Shown here one piece after another: positions 8,861 through 18,132 of a DNA stretch of 64,000 nt. Within the stretch, counting starts at the first letter, position 1. The number at the start of each line of letters is the position of its first letter. The position numbers and the translations under genes were made by a program. Below the pieces are notes generated by a model, which was given only the letters and a program-made list of their open reading frames with translations, had not been told where the DNA came from and did not search any database. Source of the stretch: Sphingomonas sp. MA1305 (GTDB lineage Bacteria > Pseudomonadota > Alphaproteobacteria > Sphingomonadales > Sphingomonadaceae); contig NZ_RCVT01000008.1 of assembly GCF_016107325.1 (NCBI RefSeq), forward strand, positions 1 through 64,000, given 5' to 3'.

Positions 8861-9877
8861 ATGTCAGCCAAGCCTCCCGTCCACATCGCCATCAGCGGCG
8901 CCGCCGGCCAGATCTGCTACGCGCTCCTATTCCGGATCGCGTGTGGCGACCTACTTGGCCCCGACCAGCCGGTCCGGCTTCAGCTCCTCGACCTCGAGCA
9001 GGCGCTGCCGGCAGTCTGGGGCGTGGTGATGGAGCTTGAGGACTGCGCTTTCCCGCTGCTCGAAGGGGTGGACGTCACCGCCGATCCGCACGTCGCGTTC
9101 GCCGACATCGACGCCGCGTTCCTGGTCGGATCCCGGCCTCGCTCGAAGGGCATGGAACGCCGCGACCTCCTCGCCGCCAATGCCGCCATCTTCCGTACGC
9201 AAGGCCAGGCTCTGGACCGGGCCGCGAAGCGGGAAGCCAGGGTGCTGGTTGTCGGCAACCCGGCCAATACCAACGCCTGGGTGCTGGCCGAGCACGCGCC
9301 CGGCTTCGCCCGCGACAACATCACTTCGATGATCCGGCTCGACCACAATCGCGCCGCCAGCCAGCTGGCGACACAGGCGAACGTCAACGTGGGCGAGATC
9401 GAGCGGCTCGCGGTCTGGGGCAACCATTCGCCCACCATGTATGCCGACTGGACGAACGCCGTCGTCGGCGGCGAGCCCCTGCCCCGCCTGATCGGCGACC
9501 CCGACTGGTGCACCGACACGTTGATCCCGCAGGTGGCGCAGCGCGGCACCGCGATCATCGAGGCGCGCGGCGCATCCTCGGCCGCGTCCGCCGCCAATGC
9601 CGCGCTCGATCATATGCGGGACTGGCTGCTTGGGTCGGACGGACGATGGGTGTCGATGGGCCTGTCCTCGACCGGCGAGTACGATATTCCGGAGGGGCTG
9701 ATGTGCGGTGTGCCTGCGATCTGCTCGCCCGGATCGGTCGAGCGAGTGTCCGGGCTTCGGCTCGACGACTTCCAGCATATGATGATCCAGCGCAGCGTCG
9801 CCGAACTCGTGCAGGAGCGCGACGCGGTTTCACTTCTCCTCAAGGAACAGTCGGTTTCCAGCGCTGATCGGAGGTAG
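8861..9877 (+). CDS. mdh: Malate dehydrogenase (NAD-dependent, cytosolic-type)
   Basis: 338 aa. The nucleotide-binding motif GAAGQICYALLFRIACGDLLG opens the protein. Substrate and catalytic motifs follow: a variant PRSKGMERRDLL loop, GNPANTNAWVL, RLDHNRA with the catalytic Asp, and WGNHSPTMYADW with the catalytic His. Typical length is about 328 aa. Two otherwise strongly conserved glycine/serine positions are cysteine here (GQIC, RIAC). It interconverts malate and oxaloacetate. The gene stands alone between the bufferin operon and the catalase; it may be an accessory copy. Confidence 0.9.
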   Translation: MSAKPPVHIAISGAAGQICYALLFRIACGDLLGPDQPVRLQLLDLEQALPAVWGVVMELEDCAFPLLEGVDVTADPHVAFADIDAAFLVGSRPRSKGMERRDLLAANAAIFRTQGQALDRAAKREARVLVVGNPANTNAWVLAEHAPGFARDNITSMIRLDHNRAASQLATQANVNVGEIERLAVWGNHSPTMYADWTNAVVGGEPLPRLIGDPDWCTDTLIPQVAQRGTAIIEARGASSAASAANAALDHMRDWLLGSDGRWVSMGLSSTGEYDIPEGLMCGVPAICSPGSVERVSGLRLDDFQHMMIQRSVAELVQERDAVSLLLKEQSVSSADRR

Positions 9878-9881
9878 GCGC

Positions 9882-10076
9882 ATGCAAGACATCGAGGATG
9901 AGCGGGCACGTCCTCCACGACGCGAACGCGCGGAGCATCTCCAGTTGGCTACGCTTTATAGGGCAGAGTTCGCTTCTCGTGCTGTTATTCGCCGCGGCAA
10001 GCTGAGCATTCTTCCGCCCGACAGCGCCCGTCGGGGACAGTCGGATCAGATAGGTCCTGTCCGCATGGACGCGTGA
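9882..10076 (+). CDS. Hypothetical small protein
   Basis: 64 codons starting five bases after mdh with a plausible ATG. The product is Arg-rich with no recognisable domain, signal or membrane segment. It may simply be an open frame in high-GC DNA; kept only because the 300 bases between mdh and the catalase would otherwise be empty. Confidence 0.25.
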   Translation: MQDIEDERARPPRRERAEHLQLATLYRAEFASRAVIRRGKLSILPPDSARRGQSDQIGPVRMDA

Positions 10077-10176
10077 ACAAATCGATGCTCATGCAAAGCG
10101 CGGCCGTTATCTGGCTTCGCGAGCAACCCTAAGGATTTGATATCGTTACCCTCTAACAAGCTATTCGAGGTTTCTC

Positions 10177-12249
10177 ATGACGGACGTCCATCAGACTAAA
10201 TTCGGCAACGGCGGCGAGCCGCACCAGCAGCCGCTCGGTGCGGATGACGTGCTGACTACCAACCACGGCGTTCCCGTGAGCGACAATCAGAACAGCCTGA
10301 AAGCCGGAAAGCGGGGTCCGACGCTGCTCGAGGATTTCGTGCTGCGCGAGAAGATCTTTCATTTCGATCACGAGCGTATTCCGGAGCGGATCGTCCACGC
10401 GCGAGGGTCGGGTGCCCATGGAGTGTTCGAAGCGACGGACGACATCAGTGACCTCTCACGGGCTGCGGTATTCACCAAGGGTGAGAAGACCGAGGTGTTC
10501 GTCCGCTTCTCGACGGTGACGGGTGGAGCCGGTTCGGTGGACACGCCTCGCGACGTTCGCGGCTTCGCGGTCAAGTTCTACACCCGCGAAGGCAATTGGG
10601 ACCTTGTCGGCAACAACATTCCGGTGTTCTTCATCCAAGACGCGATCAAGTTTCCCGACCTGATCCATTCGGTGAAGATGGAAGCCGATCGCGCCTATCC
10701 GCAGGCGGCGACTGCTCATGACACCTTCTGGGACTGGGCGTCGCTGATGCCCGAGACGACCCACATGTTGATGTGGGCGATGTCGGATCGCGTGCTGCCG
10801 CGTTCGTTCCGCATGATGGAGGGGTTCGGCGTCCATACCTTCCGGCTCGTCAACGCGGAAGGGCAATCGAGCTTCGTCAAGTTTCATTGGAAACCACGGC
10901 TGGGCCTTCAGTCGACGATCTGGGACGAGGCAAACAAGCTCCAGGCGGCGGACAATGATTTTCAGAGGCGCGACCTATGGGAAGCGATCGACACCGGCGC
11001 CTTTCCGCAGTGGGATCTGGGCATCCAGGTGTTCGATCAGGCGTTCGCCGAGGCCCAGCCCTACGACGTGCTGGATGCGACCAAGCTGATTCCCGAGGAG
11101 GACGTGCCCGTCCGGGTCATCGGTACGCTGACCCTGAACCGCAATCCTGACAATTTCTTCGCCGAGACCGAACAGGTCGCATTCCTGCCGACGAACATCG
11201 TGCCGGGGATCGACTTCACCAACGATCCGCTGCTGCAGGGGCGTTTGTTCAGCTATCTGGATACGCAGAAGTCGCGGCTCGGCACGACCAACTTCCATCA
11301 GATCCCGATCAATGCGCCGCGGTGTCCCTTTGCGAACTTCCAGCGCGACGGCCTGATGCAGACGCAGGTGCCCAAGGGACGTGCGAATTACGAGCCGAAC
11401 AGTCTGGCGGAGCATGGCGAGGAGGGCGGCCCGCGCGCGAGCATGGAGCGTGGGTTCGTCACGACCAACGCGGCGACCGGCGCGGACGAGGAGGGCGACA
11501 AGCTTCGGGTTCGTGCCGAGTTGTTCGCGGACCACTATAGCCAGGCGCGTCTGTTCTATCGCTCGCAAACAGAAAGCGAGCAGGCGCATATCGCGTCGGC
11601 CTATGTCTTCGAGCTGTCGAAGGTGGGTCTGCTCGACAAGGTGCCTGTGCGGATGGTCGCCAATCTGCGCAACGTCGACGAGGACCTGGCGCGCCGGGTC
11701 GCTGATGGGCTGGGAATCGATCTTCCCGAGCCCACGCCGGCTGCCCGGCCGACGATCGATATGGCGCCTTCGAATGCGCTGTCGATCCACAAGAACATGA
11801 AGCCGCTCCTCGAAGGTCGTGCCGTCGGCATCCTGATCGCCGATGGTACGGATGCTGACGCGCTGGCCAAGCTCGTCGCTGCGATCGAGGCCGAGAAGGG
11901 TAAGGCGGTGATCGTCGCGCCGAAGATCGGCACCACTTTGTCCGACGGCAGCAAGCGCAAGGCGGACGGCCAGCTGGCCGGCACCCCAAGCCAGATATTC
12001 GATGCTGTCGCAATCCTGGTGAACGAGGAGGGATGCGCTTCGCTACTGAAGCAGGGGCCGGCCATTCAGTTCGTCATGGATGCCTTCGGGCATCTGAAGG
12101 CGATCGGCATGACGGGGGCTGCGAGGCCGTTGCTCGAGAAGGCGGGGGTCGAGCCGGACGATGGCGTCGTCGACATCGATCACGCCTTCCTGAACGCGGC
12201 GGCAAAGCGCTTCTACGACCGTGAACCGGACGTGCGTCTTCTCGCCTGA
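10177..12249 (+). CDS. katE: Large-subunit monofunctional catalase (HPII/KatE type)
   Basis: 690 aa heme catalase. The catalytic His lies in ERIVHARGSGAHGVFE (about residues 68-83), the distal Asn in GNNIPVFFIQD and the heme-ligating Tyr in RLFSYLDTQKSRLG. A flavodoxin/class-I-amidotransferase-like C-terminal domain (from about residue 545, GRAVGILIADGTDADA) marks the large-subunit clade II group. It disproportionates H2O2 in the cytoplasm. Single-gene unit ended by the hairpin at 12257-12284. Divergence and length are normal for an intact gene. Confidence 0.95.
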   Translation: MTDVHQTKFGNGGEPHQQPLGADDVLTTNHGVPVSDNQNSLKAGKRGPTLLEDFVLREKIFHFDHERIPERIVHARGSGAHGVFEATDDISDLSRAAVFTKGEKTEVFVRFSTVTGGAGSVDTPRDVRGFAVKFYTREGNWDLVGNNIPVFFIQDAIKFPDLIHSVKMEADRAYPQAATAHDTFWDWASLMPETTHMLMWAMSDRVLPRSFRMMEGFGVHTFRLVNAEGQSSFVKFHWKPRLGLQSTIWDEANKLQAADNDFQRRDLWEAIDTGAFPQWDLGIQVFDQAFAEAQPYDVLDATKLIPEEDVPVRVIGTLTLNRNPDNFFAETEQVAFLPTNIVPGIDFTNDPLLQGRLFSYLDTQKSRLGTTNFHQIPINAPRCPFANFQRDGLMQTQVPKGRANYEPNSLAEHGEEGGPRASMERGFVTTNAATGADEEGDKLRVRAELFADHYSQARLFYRSQTESEQAHIASAYVFELSKVGLLDKVPVRMVANLRNVDEDLARRVADGLGIDLPEPTPAARPTIDMAPSNALSIHKNMKPLLEGRAVGILIADGTDADALAKLVAAIEAEKGKAVIVAPKIGTTLSDGSKRKADGQLAGTPSQIFDAVAILVNEEGCASLLKQGPAIQFVMDAFGHLKAIGMTGAARPLLEKAGVEPDDGVVDIDHAFLNAAAKRFYDREPDVRLLA

Positions 12250-12256
12250 AATATTA

Positions 12257-12284
12257 CGGCCCCACGTCTCGCGGCGTGGGGCCG
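12257..12284 (+). terminator. Hairpin after katE
   Basis: Ten-base perfect stem CGGCCCCACG / CGTGGGGCCG with an eight-base loop, eight bases after the katE stop. No long T run follows, so termination efficiency is uncertain. Confidence 0.55.
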
Positions 12285-12285
12285 C

Positions 12286-13002
12286 TTAGCCTTCAACGAT
12301 TCTCTGCCGTTGATCAAATTGATTAGTGGTCAGTTCGTCCTTTGACGGCGCGTGAATAGAAGACTTCGCCCGGTGCAAAGCTGTCACGCGTTTAACCTGA
12401 GCAATACTACATCCCGCTAGCTCGGCAGTACGAGTGATGCTCATGCCAGCATCTCGAAGAGCGATAATGCGACGGTGATGCGCAAGGTCTGGCTTTCGCC
12501 CGGTGTACCGCCCTGCCCGCTTCGCGATCTCGATCCCTTCACGCTGCCGCTCCCGGCGCGTCTCGTAATCGTCGCGTGCGGATTGCAGCGCTAAACGCAG
12601 TAGCATGTCCTGCACCGCTTCGAGCACAATCCGGGCGACCCCGGCACTGTCAGCCACGAGATCGGTTAAGTCCACGATTCCCGGCACGGCGAGCCGCGCC
12701 CCCTTCCCTCTTATTGCGTCGACTAACAGCTCCGCTTCGGCGAGCGGCAGACGGCTGATCCGGTCAATTTTCTCCGCGATCACCACTTCGCCCGGCTGGA
12801 GGTCGGCGACCATGCGTAGCAGTTCCGGTCGGTCGGGTCGCGCGCCCGACGCCTTCTCCCGGTAGACCGCCGCCACATAGAAGCCCGAGGCGCGGGCGCC
12901 GGCAACGATCGCCTCCTGGCGGGCTAGGTCCTGCTGTTCGGTGCTGACCCGGAGGTAGATGCGTGCCGCCTGGATCACGTTCGGTCTTGAGGTGCCGCTC
13001 AT
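12286..13002 (-). CDS. Serine site-specific recombinase (resolvase/invertase)
   Basis: 238 aa. Small serine recombinase: RIYLRVSTEQQDLARQ carries the nucleophilic Ser in the YxRVST motif, followed by the EKASGARPDRPELLRM and EKIDRISR blocks and a C-terminal helix-turn-helix (GMSITRTAELAGCSIAQVKR). The ATG at 13002 has GGGAG upstream; an in-frame start at 13044 is possible. No transposase or inverted repeats of a Tn3 element are visible next to it, so it may be a stranded resolvase or the recombinase of a genomic module that includes the following VapBC and restriction genes. Confidence 0.85.
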   Translation of the reverse strand: MSGTSRPNVIQAARIYLRVSTEQQDLARQEAIVAGARASGFYVAAVYREKASGARPDRPELLRMVADLQPGEVVIAEKIDRISRLPLAEAELLVDAIRGKGARLAVPGIVDLTDLVADSAGVARIVLEAVQDMLLRLALQSARDDYETRRERQREGIEIAKRAGRYTGRKPDLAHHRRIIALRDAGMSITRTAELAGCSIAQVKRVTALHRAKSSIHAPSKDELTTNQFDQRQRIVEG

Positions 13003-13241
13003 CGTTCCCCGGCTCCCATGAGTATACCCTTGTGAGCCAGTCATGCCCCAGTCGGCTCAGAACGGCAACTACCGATCCTACGTAGCGTAGCCAAGCGGAC
13101 CGGGTCTAAGTAGCTGCTCCATCATCGATGAACGCTATTTCGGTGATCGGCCGTGCATCGATCCCTACCTGCGCACTGGCGTCCGACTTTGTTCTCCGGT
13201 ATAAAGCCGTTGGACAGGTCGGAACAGCGGGTTTGGTGCAG

Positions 13242-13490
13242 ATGGAAGCACAGAGGGTCAAGATCGTGGACGGTGGTAAGCTCGTTATCCCGGCAGCAAT
13301 GCGCCGTGAGCTCGGGATCACCACGGGTGACACCGTTCTCGTCGATGTGGACGATGGCGAGTTGCGGGTACGTTCCGTACCTAAGGCACTTGAGCGTGCT
13401 CGCGCGATCCTGCGCAAGTATGTGCCCGAAGGTGTCGGCTTGGCTGACGAGCTGATCGCGGAGCGTCGGCGTGAGGCGGAGCGTGAGTAG
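13242..13490 (+). CDS. vapB: VapB-type antitoxin, AbrB/SpoVT fold
   Basis: 82 aa. The N-terminal half is an AbrB-like swapped-hairpin DNA-binding domain (KIVDGGKLVIPAAMRRELGITTGDTVLVDVDDGELRV); the C-terminal half is the charged toxin-neutralising tail ending RRREAERE. I chose the ATG at 13242 because the 38 codons upstream are not family-like. It overlaps the toxin gene, the standard antitoxin-first order. It should repress its own promoter in complex with VapC. Confidence 0.8.
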   Translation: MEAQRVKIVDGGKLVIPAAMRRELGITTGDTVLVDVDDGELRVRSVPKALERARAILRKYVPEGVGLADELIAERRREAERE

Positions 13491-13881
13491 CAAAGTCGTA
13501 CTCGACGCCTCCGCCCTGCTCTGCCTTCTGAACGATGAACCCGGTGCGGATCGGGTAGTCGACGTCCTGACCCGCAGCATCATCGGAACGGCCAATCTCG
13601 CTGAGGTCGTTTCCAAGCTTCGGGACCGGGGATTGCCGCTCGACGAGGTGCGTGAGGCGCTTGGCGGGCTGCACCTCGATGTCCGGCCGCTCACTCCTGC
13701 CCAGGCACTCATAGTAGGCGACCTCCGGCCAGCAACGAAGGCGCTCGGTCTGTCTCTCGGCGATCGGGCGTGCCTTGCCTTGGCGATCGACTTGCAGGCC
13801 GAGATGCTCACGACGGACGGACCACTAGCGAGCGCTGATGTAGGCATCACCATCACCAACGTGCGCCCTCCGGCAGAGTAG
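13483..13881 (+). CDS. vapC: VapC-type PIN-domain toxin (ribonuclease)
   Basis: About 132 aa PIN domain. Acidic metal-binding residues are visible in VVLDASALL, NLAEVVSKL, LGDRACLALA and LTTDGPLA. Starts with GTG at 13483, eight bases inside vapB; another in-frame GTG at 13471 is possible. VapC toxins cleave structured RNAs such as initiator tRNA or rRNA, but the target here cannot be read from the sequence. Confidence 0.85.
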   Translation: MSSKVVLDASALLCLLNDEPGADRVVDVLTRSIIGTANLAEVVSKLRDRGLPLDEVREALGGLHLDVRPLTPAQALIVGDLRPATKALGLSLGDRACLALAIDLQAEMLTTDGPLASADVGITITNVRPPAE

Positions 13882-14286
13882 TCGCACATTCGTGCTTTTG
13901 GGTGCGGCAGGCTCACGCGGATGCGGCGCGGTCGACCAGTGCGCCCGACGTCCACTGGTTAAGGCACAAATCTACTCTTTTCTGGTGCTGCTGTGGACGG
14001 ATTACGTCCACTATTTCAGGGAAACCTACAATCGCAAAGCCGGAAGCAGCTGCCATACTGCCGATGTTGCGTCGCCGGCGTCTGGTAATGCCGGAAATAC
14101 GACTATGTTCGCCGGATGCGGACGCTCGATCGAGTTCAGTCCGCCGGACTCGCTCCAGCGGGTGCCGGATGGGCGCCATGTGGGCGTGGCGTCGGTCCAC
14201 GAGGCTGACCGCTGCTCCAGCGCGATTGCCCGGGGAGCACAATCAGTTATGCCCTGCATCCTCCCCGCTGCTTCGATTTGGATGTT
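13882..14286. other. Gene-free stretch between vapC and the restriction gene
   Basis: Open frames on both strands give Arg/Ser-rich or low-complexity products without domains. I see no repeat, RNA gene or transposon end. It presumably holds the promoter of the type IIL enzyme. Confidence 0.3.
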
Positions 14287-17175
14287 ATGACGCCCTACGA
14301 CTTTCTCACCAAGTGGCGTGCGAACGAACTGAAGGAGCGGTCGGCGTCACAGAGCCACTTCATCGATCTCTGCGCGCTCCTTGGCTTGCCAGATCCGGTG
14401 TCGGCCGATCCTACGGGTGACTGGTTCACCTTCGAGAAGGGTGCCAGCAAAACGAGCGGCGGAGAGGGGTGGGCCGATGTCTGGCGCAAAGGCTGCTTCG
14501 CCTGGGAATATAAAGGACGTCATGCCAATCTCGACAAGGCGAACGCCCAACTGCTTCAATATGCGGTAGCCCTGGAGAATCCGCCGCTGCTGATCGTGTC
14601 CGACATGGCCCGAATCGTCATCCGGACCAACTGGACCAACAGCGTGCAGGAAAAGCACGAATTTGTGCTCGACGACCTGGTGGACGCTGCGGTGCGGGAC
14701 CGGCTCAGGGCCGCGTTTCTTGATCCGGAGGTCTTCCGTCCCAAAAAGTCGCGTCAGGAACTCACCGAGGAAACGGCCGCTGAGTTCGCCGGACTGGCTC
14801 AGCGGTTGCGTGATCGCGGCCACGAGCCGCACGACGTGGCGCATTTCGTCAATCGCTTGGTATTCTGCATGTTCGCGGAGGATGTTGGCCTCCTCCCGGA
14901 TCACCTGTTTACTAAAATGCTCGAGGTGAGCCGCCGCAGCGTAGACGAGTTTTCGCAAAACGCCTCGACGCTATTCGGCGCTATGGCCCATCGTGGCGGC
15001 AAGGTCGGTTTCACCGCTATCGAGTGGTTCAACGGCGGGTTATTTGAGAACGACGCCGTTCTGCCTGTGACAGCGGACGACATCGAGCAGCTTCTACGCG
15101 CAGCCGGGCGAGACTGGAGCCAGGTCGACCCGTCTATCCTTGGTACGTTGTTCGAGCGCGGGCTCGATCCCGCAAAGCGCAGCCAATTGGGCGCGCATTA
15201 CACCGATCGCGACAAGATCATGGCGATCGTGCGCCCTGTGATCATCGAGCCCATGGAGGCCAGGTGGGCCGAAGCCAGAGCCCGTATGACCACGCTCGTC
15301 GAGAATGCCCCCCGTCAAACCAAGGAAAAGCTTCTTCGCGGCGCCGAGCTGGGCAAGCGCACCCGCGCGCTTGCCGAGGCTGCGGCAATCCACGAATCCT
15401 ATATTGAGCAGCTGGCACAGTACCGAGTCCTCGATCCCGCCTGCGGGTCGGGCAACTTCCTTTATGTCGCGCTGCGGGCGCTCAAGGACATAGAGCACAG
15501 AGCCAATCTCGATTCCGAGGCGCTCGGCTTGCCCCGGGGCTTTCCGCGCGTTGGCCCCGAATGCGTGCTCGGGATTGAGCTTAACCCGTATGCTGCGGAG
15601 CTCGCGAGAGTTTCGGTCTGGATCGGCGAAATCCAGTGGATGCGGCGGAATGGGTTTGATGCCGCCAAGAACCCCATCCTTCGACCACTCGAGACAATCG
15701 AGTGTCGAGACGCGGTACTCCGGGAGGATGGCACACGTGCCGAATGGCCGACTGCAAATGCCGTGATTGGAAATCCTCCCTTCCTGGGCAACAAGAAGAT
15801 GATCGCCGAGCTCGGTGAGGACTATACTCGCGCACTCCGCGAGGCGTGGCCCGAGGTGCCCGGAGGCGCTGATCTCGTCTGTTATTGGTTCGCTGCAGCG
15901 TGGTCGATGATGGCCGGGGAACGCCTGGATCGCGCAGGGCTCGTGACAACGAATAGCATTCGAGGAAGTGCAAACCGTGATGTCCTAAAGCCGGTCGTTG
16001 ACCAGGGGCGCATCTTCGCTGCTTGGAGTGACGAAGGATGGACGGTCGAGGGAGCGGCGGTTCGGGTGTCGCTGGTGTGCTTCGACCGTGACCATGGGCT
16101 GCCCGCTCAGCTGAACGGCGTCCCGGTCGGTCGGATCTTTGCCGATCTGTCAGCCGAGCGCGGCGGTGCCGATCTCACGACTGCGGCCCGCCTCGCAGCG
16201 AACCGGAACGTCGCGTTTCAAGGTCCGGTCAAGGTTGGGCCGTTCGATGTGGAAGGGGAAACCGCAAGGAGCTGGCTGAGGAAGCCCAAGAATCCGAATG
16301 GCCGTTTGAACGCAGAGGTTGTGCGCCCACTCCTAAATGGCATGGATATAACTAGACGGCCTTCTGATCGGTGGATCGTCAACTTCGGCGAGATGGCTCT
16401 CGACGAAGCCGCGTTCTTCGAGGCTCCATTCGAGTATGTCAGAACCGATGTGAAACCTTTGCGGGATCGCAATCGTGACGAGGGCCGGCGTGAGAACTGG
16501 TGGCGTTTGGGTAGGTCCGGACGTGACATGGCCGAGGCATGCGCTGGTCTCACGAGAGCGATTTTTACCCCCCGTGTCGCAAAGCACCGCCTGTTCGTTT
16601 GGGCGCAGCCGCTTACCGTGCCAGACAGCCGCGTGGCTGTTATCGCCCGAGACGACGATACTACCTTTGGCATCTTACATTCCCGTTTTCACGAGCTGTG
16701 GTCGTTGGCGCTTGGCGGCTGGCATGGCGTCGGAAACGACCCCCAATATACACCCTCTCTCGGGTTCGAGACCTTCCCATTTCCTGATGGTCTGACGCCA
16801 AACCGACCGGCTGCCGGTTATGCCGATGATCCTCGAGCCCAAGCAATAGCTTCGGCTGCAGCGCGGCTAAACGACGGTCGCGAAAGCTGGCTCAACCCGG
16901 AAGAGCTGATTATCCGGATTCCGGAGGTCGTAGCGGGTTATCCCGATCGTCTTATCCCCAAGGATGAGGATGCCGCAAAGGAACTCAAAACGCGGACGCT
17001 GACCAACCTGTACAATGCACGGCCGCAGTGGTTAGCCAATGCTCATGCAGTGCTCGATGAAGCCGTTGCAGATGCCTATGGATGGGGGGACGATTGGCGT
17101 TCCGGGCGCCTCTTAGACGATGAGGTTTTGTCGCGGCTTTTCCAGCTAAATCAGGAACAGCATCAACGGCGGTGA
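14287..17175 (+). CDS. Type IIL (MmeI-like) fused restriction endonuclease-methyltransferase
   Basis: 962 aa single-chain restriction-modification enzyme. N-terminal PD-(D/E)xK nuclease: D64, nine residues, then E74-Y-K76 (DVWRKGCFAWEYK), the MmeI spacing. A helical spacer follows. An adenine-methyltransferase domain has motif I LDPACGSGNF (about 380) and catalytic GNPPF (about 494). Target-recognition and C-terminal domains fill residues 620-960. Such enzymes methylate one strand of their site and cut about 20 bases away, with the TRD setting specificity. The ATG at 14287 is preferred over a TTG three codons earlier. No separate methylase or specificity gene is needed or seen. Confidence 0.88.
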   Translation: MTPYDFLTKWRANELKERSASQSHFIDLCALLGLPDPVSADPTGDWFTFEKGASKTSGGEGWADVWRKGCFAWEYKGRHANLDKANAQLLQYAVALENPPLLIVSDMARIVIRTNWTNSVQEKHEFVLDDLVDAAVRDRLRAAFLDPEVFRPKKSRQELTEETAAEFAGLAQRLRDRGHEPHDVAHFVNRLVFCMFAEDVGLLPDHLFTKMLEVSRRSVDEFSQNASTLFGAMAHRGGKVGFTAIEWFNGGLFENDAVLPVTADDIEQLLRAAGRDWSQVDPSILGTLFERGLDPAKRSQLGAHYTDRDKIMAIVRPVIIEPMEARWAEARARMTTLVENAPRQTKEKLLRGAELGKRTRALAEAAAIHESYIEQLAQYRVLDPACGSGNFLYVALRALKDIEHRANLDSEALGLPRGFPRVGPECVLGIELNPYAAELARVSVWIGEIQWMRRNGFDAAKNPILRPLETIECRDAVLREDGTRAEWPTANAVIGNPPFLGNKKMIAELGEDYTRALREAWPEVPGGADLVCYWFAAAWSMMAGERLDRAGLVTTNSIRGSANRDVLKPVVDQGRIFAAWSDEGWTVEGAAVRVSLVCFDRDHGLPAQLNGVPVGRIFADLSAERGGADLTTAARLAANRNVAFQGPVKVGPFDVEGETARSWLRKPKNPNGRLNAEVVRPLLNGMDITRRPSDRWIVNFGEMALDEAAFFEAPFEYVRTDVKPLRDRNRDEGRRENWWRLGRSGRDMAEACAGLTRAIFTPRVAKHRLFVWAQPLTVPDSRVAVIARDDDTTFGILHSRFHELWSLALGGWHGVGNDPQYTPSLGFETFPFPDGLTPNRPAAGYADDPRAQAIASAAARLNDGRESWLNPEELIIRIPEVVAGYPDRLIPKDEDAAKELKTRTLTNLYNARPQWLANAHAVLDEAVADAYGWGDDWRSGRLLDDEVLSRLFQLNQEQHQRR

Positions 17176-17255
17176 GGAACTGGCTCGCGCCTGCGTTGGA
17201 GCAGAGCCTCTTCCCCCGCGTTCTCCCGTCTACCAAACTGCTCAGACGGGAGATC

Positions 17256-17504
17256 ATGATGGAGCAACCGGGTCTGCATGGACGTCACCGTGACAAGAAC
17301 GGTGAGATCAGCCGCAAACATGGCAACACTCTCGTGAGGACCCTGCGGAAGATCTATGGGTCATCGTTCGCCCAAGGCGCGGAGCCGAATGAGAAGCTGT
17401 CCGACTTGCTGGCCGAGATGGACGAGCCATCGCTGACCAAGTTGGTTCATGACCATGAGCATGGCCATCTCGAACGGAAGATTGGCGAAGCCGAGGCCGC
17501 CTAA
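17256..17504 (+). CDS. Conserved-looking small hypothetical protein
   Basis: 82 aa beginning MMEQPGLHGRHRDKNGEISRKHG, with KIYGSSFAQG in the middle and an acidic C-terminal half ending in a HDHEHGHLERKIGEAEAA helix. GGGAG precedes the ATG. The composition (balanced charges, no Arg/Pro shadow bias) supports a real gene. I do not recognise a function. Confidence 0.6.
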   Translation: MMEQPGLHGRHRDKNGEISRKHGNTLVRTLRKIYGSSFAQGAEPNEKLSDLLAEMDEPSLTKLVHDHEHGHLERKIGEAEAA

Positions 17505-17659
17505 CCTGTACTGGTCGCGCGGAGGCGAGCCTTGCGTCGGCTTTCGCGTGATCACTCCAACTCCCCCCTTGTGCGAACCAGCGTCCCTGTCACCATCGGC
17601 AGGCGTGAGCCGGCGTGACGTTACTGGCCGGCCATCACCGGAGCCACAGGGGGGAAGTT

Positions 17660-18132
17660 ATGGCGCTATTCGGCTGGGGCAAACGCCCCACGCGCGCGGT
17701 TCCTGAGCAGCCGTTCCACGCGGCACGTGTGCCGATGGCGCAGTCCATCATGGACAGCCACAATCCGTCCTACATGACGGAAACCGTTGTCGAGATCGTC
17801 AACCGGCTTCTGTTCGACGGCGGATTCACGCGCGCCGAGCTGCCCCCCGAGCTGCTGATGGGCTATAGCGTCGACTACTACCTCGCCCAGGTGAACAACG
17901 GTGGCCACGCCCAATTCGGGCACAACAGCAGGCTGGTCGAAGGCACCCTCAGCGACATCAGGCAAGGCCTGGTCGCGATGGGCGACCTTGAAGCTGCGGG
18001 TATCTTTGCAGACTTCGAGGCGTATCGCCGCGACGATCCGGCCGGCTTCACTCAGGGCTTGACCGATGGGTGGAAGAACCCGGTGATGAAGTCGCTCGAC
18101 GACCGCTTCTACGCAGGTCTTTCGAAGAGGCT
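17660..18132 (+). pseudogene. DMP19/DUF4375-family protein, 3' end lost to an IS21-type end
   Basis: About 157 codons of a DUF4375-like protein with the family core VDYYLAQVNNGGHAQFGHNSRL and AAGIFADFEAYRRDDP. A GGGGGAAG ribosome site precedes the ATG. At 18133 the sequence changes to an IS21-type terminus (TGTCAATCGGCGTCC) and the frame runs on into insertion-sequence DNA to 18472 with unrelated residues. The last stretch of the natural protein is missing. Function of the family is not established. Confidence 0.7.

Noticed and set aside
8951..9778. Long minus-strand open frame opposite mdh
   Set aside because: It is a shadow of the malate dehydrogenase gene; His/Arg/Gly-rich with no family resemblance. 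The same holds for similar antisense frames opposite katE, cioA, hmp, bufC and paoC.
12286..13002. The serine recombinase as the resolvase of the HEPN-carrying Tn3 element
   Set aside because: It is 17 kb away with no shared inverted repeats or res-like sequence next to it; nothing ties the two together.
13892..14290. Possible gene between VapC and the MmeI-like enzyme
   Set aside because: The product has no domain, and its composition fits chance open frames in GC-rich DNA; the opposite strand is equally open.
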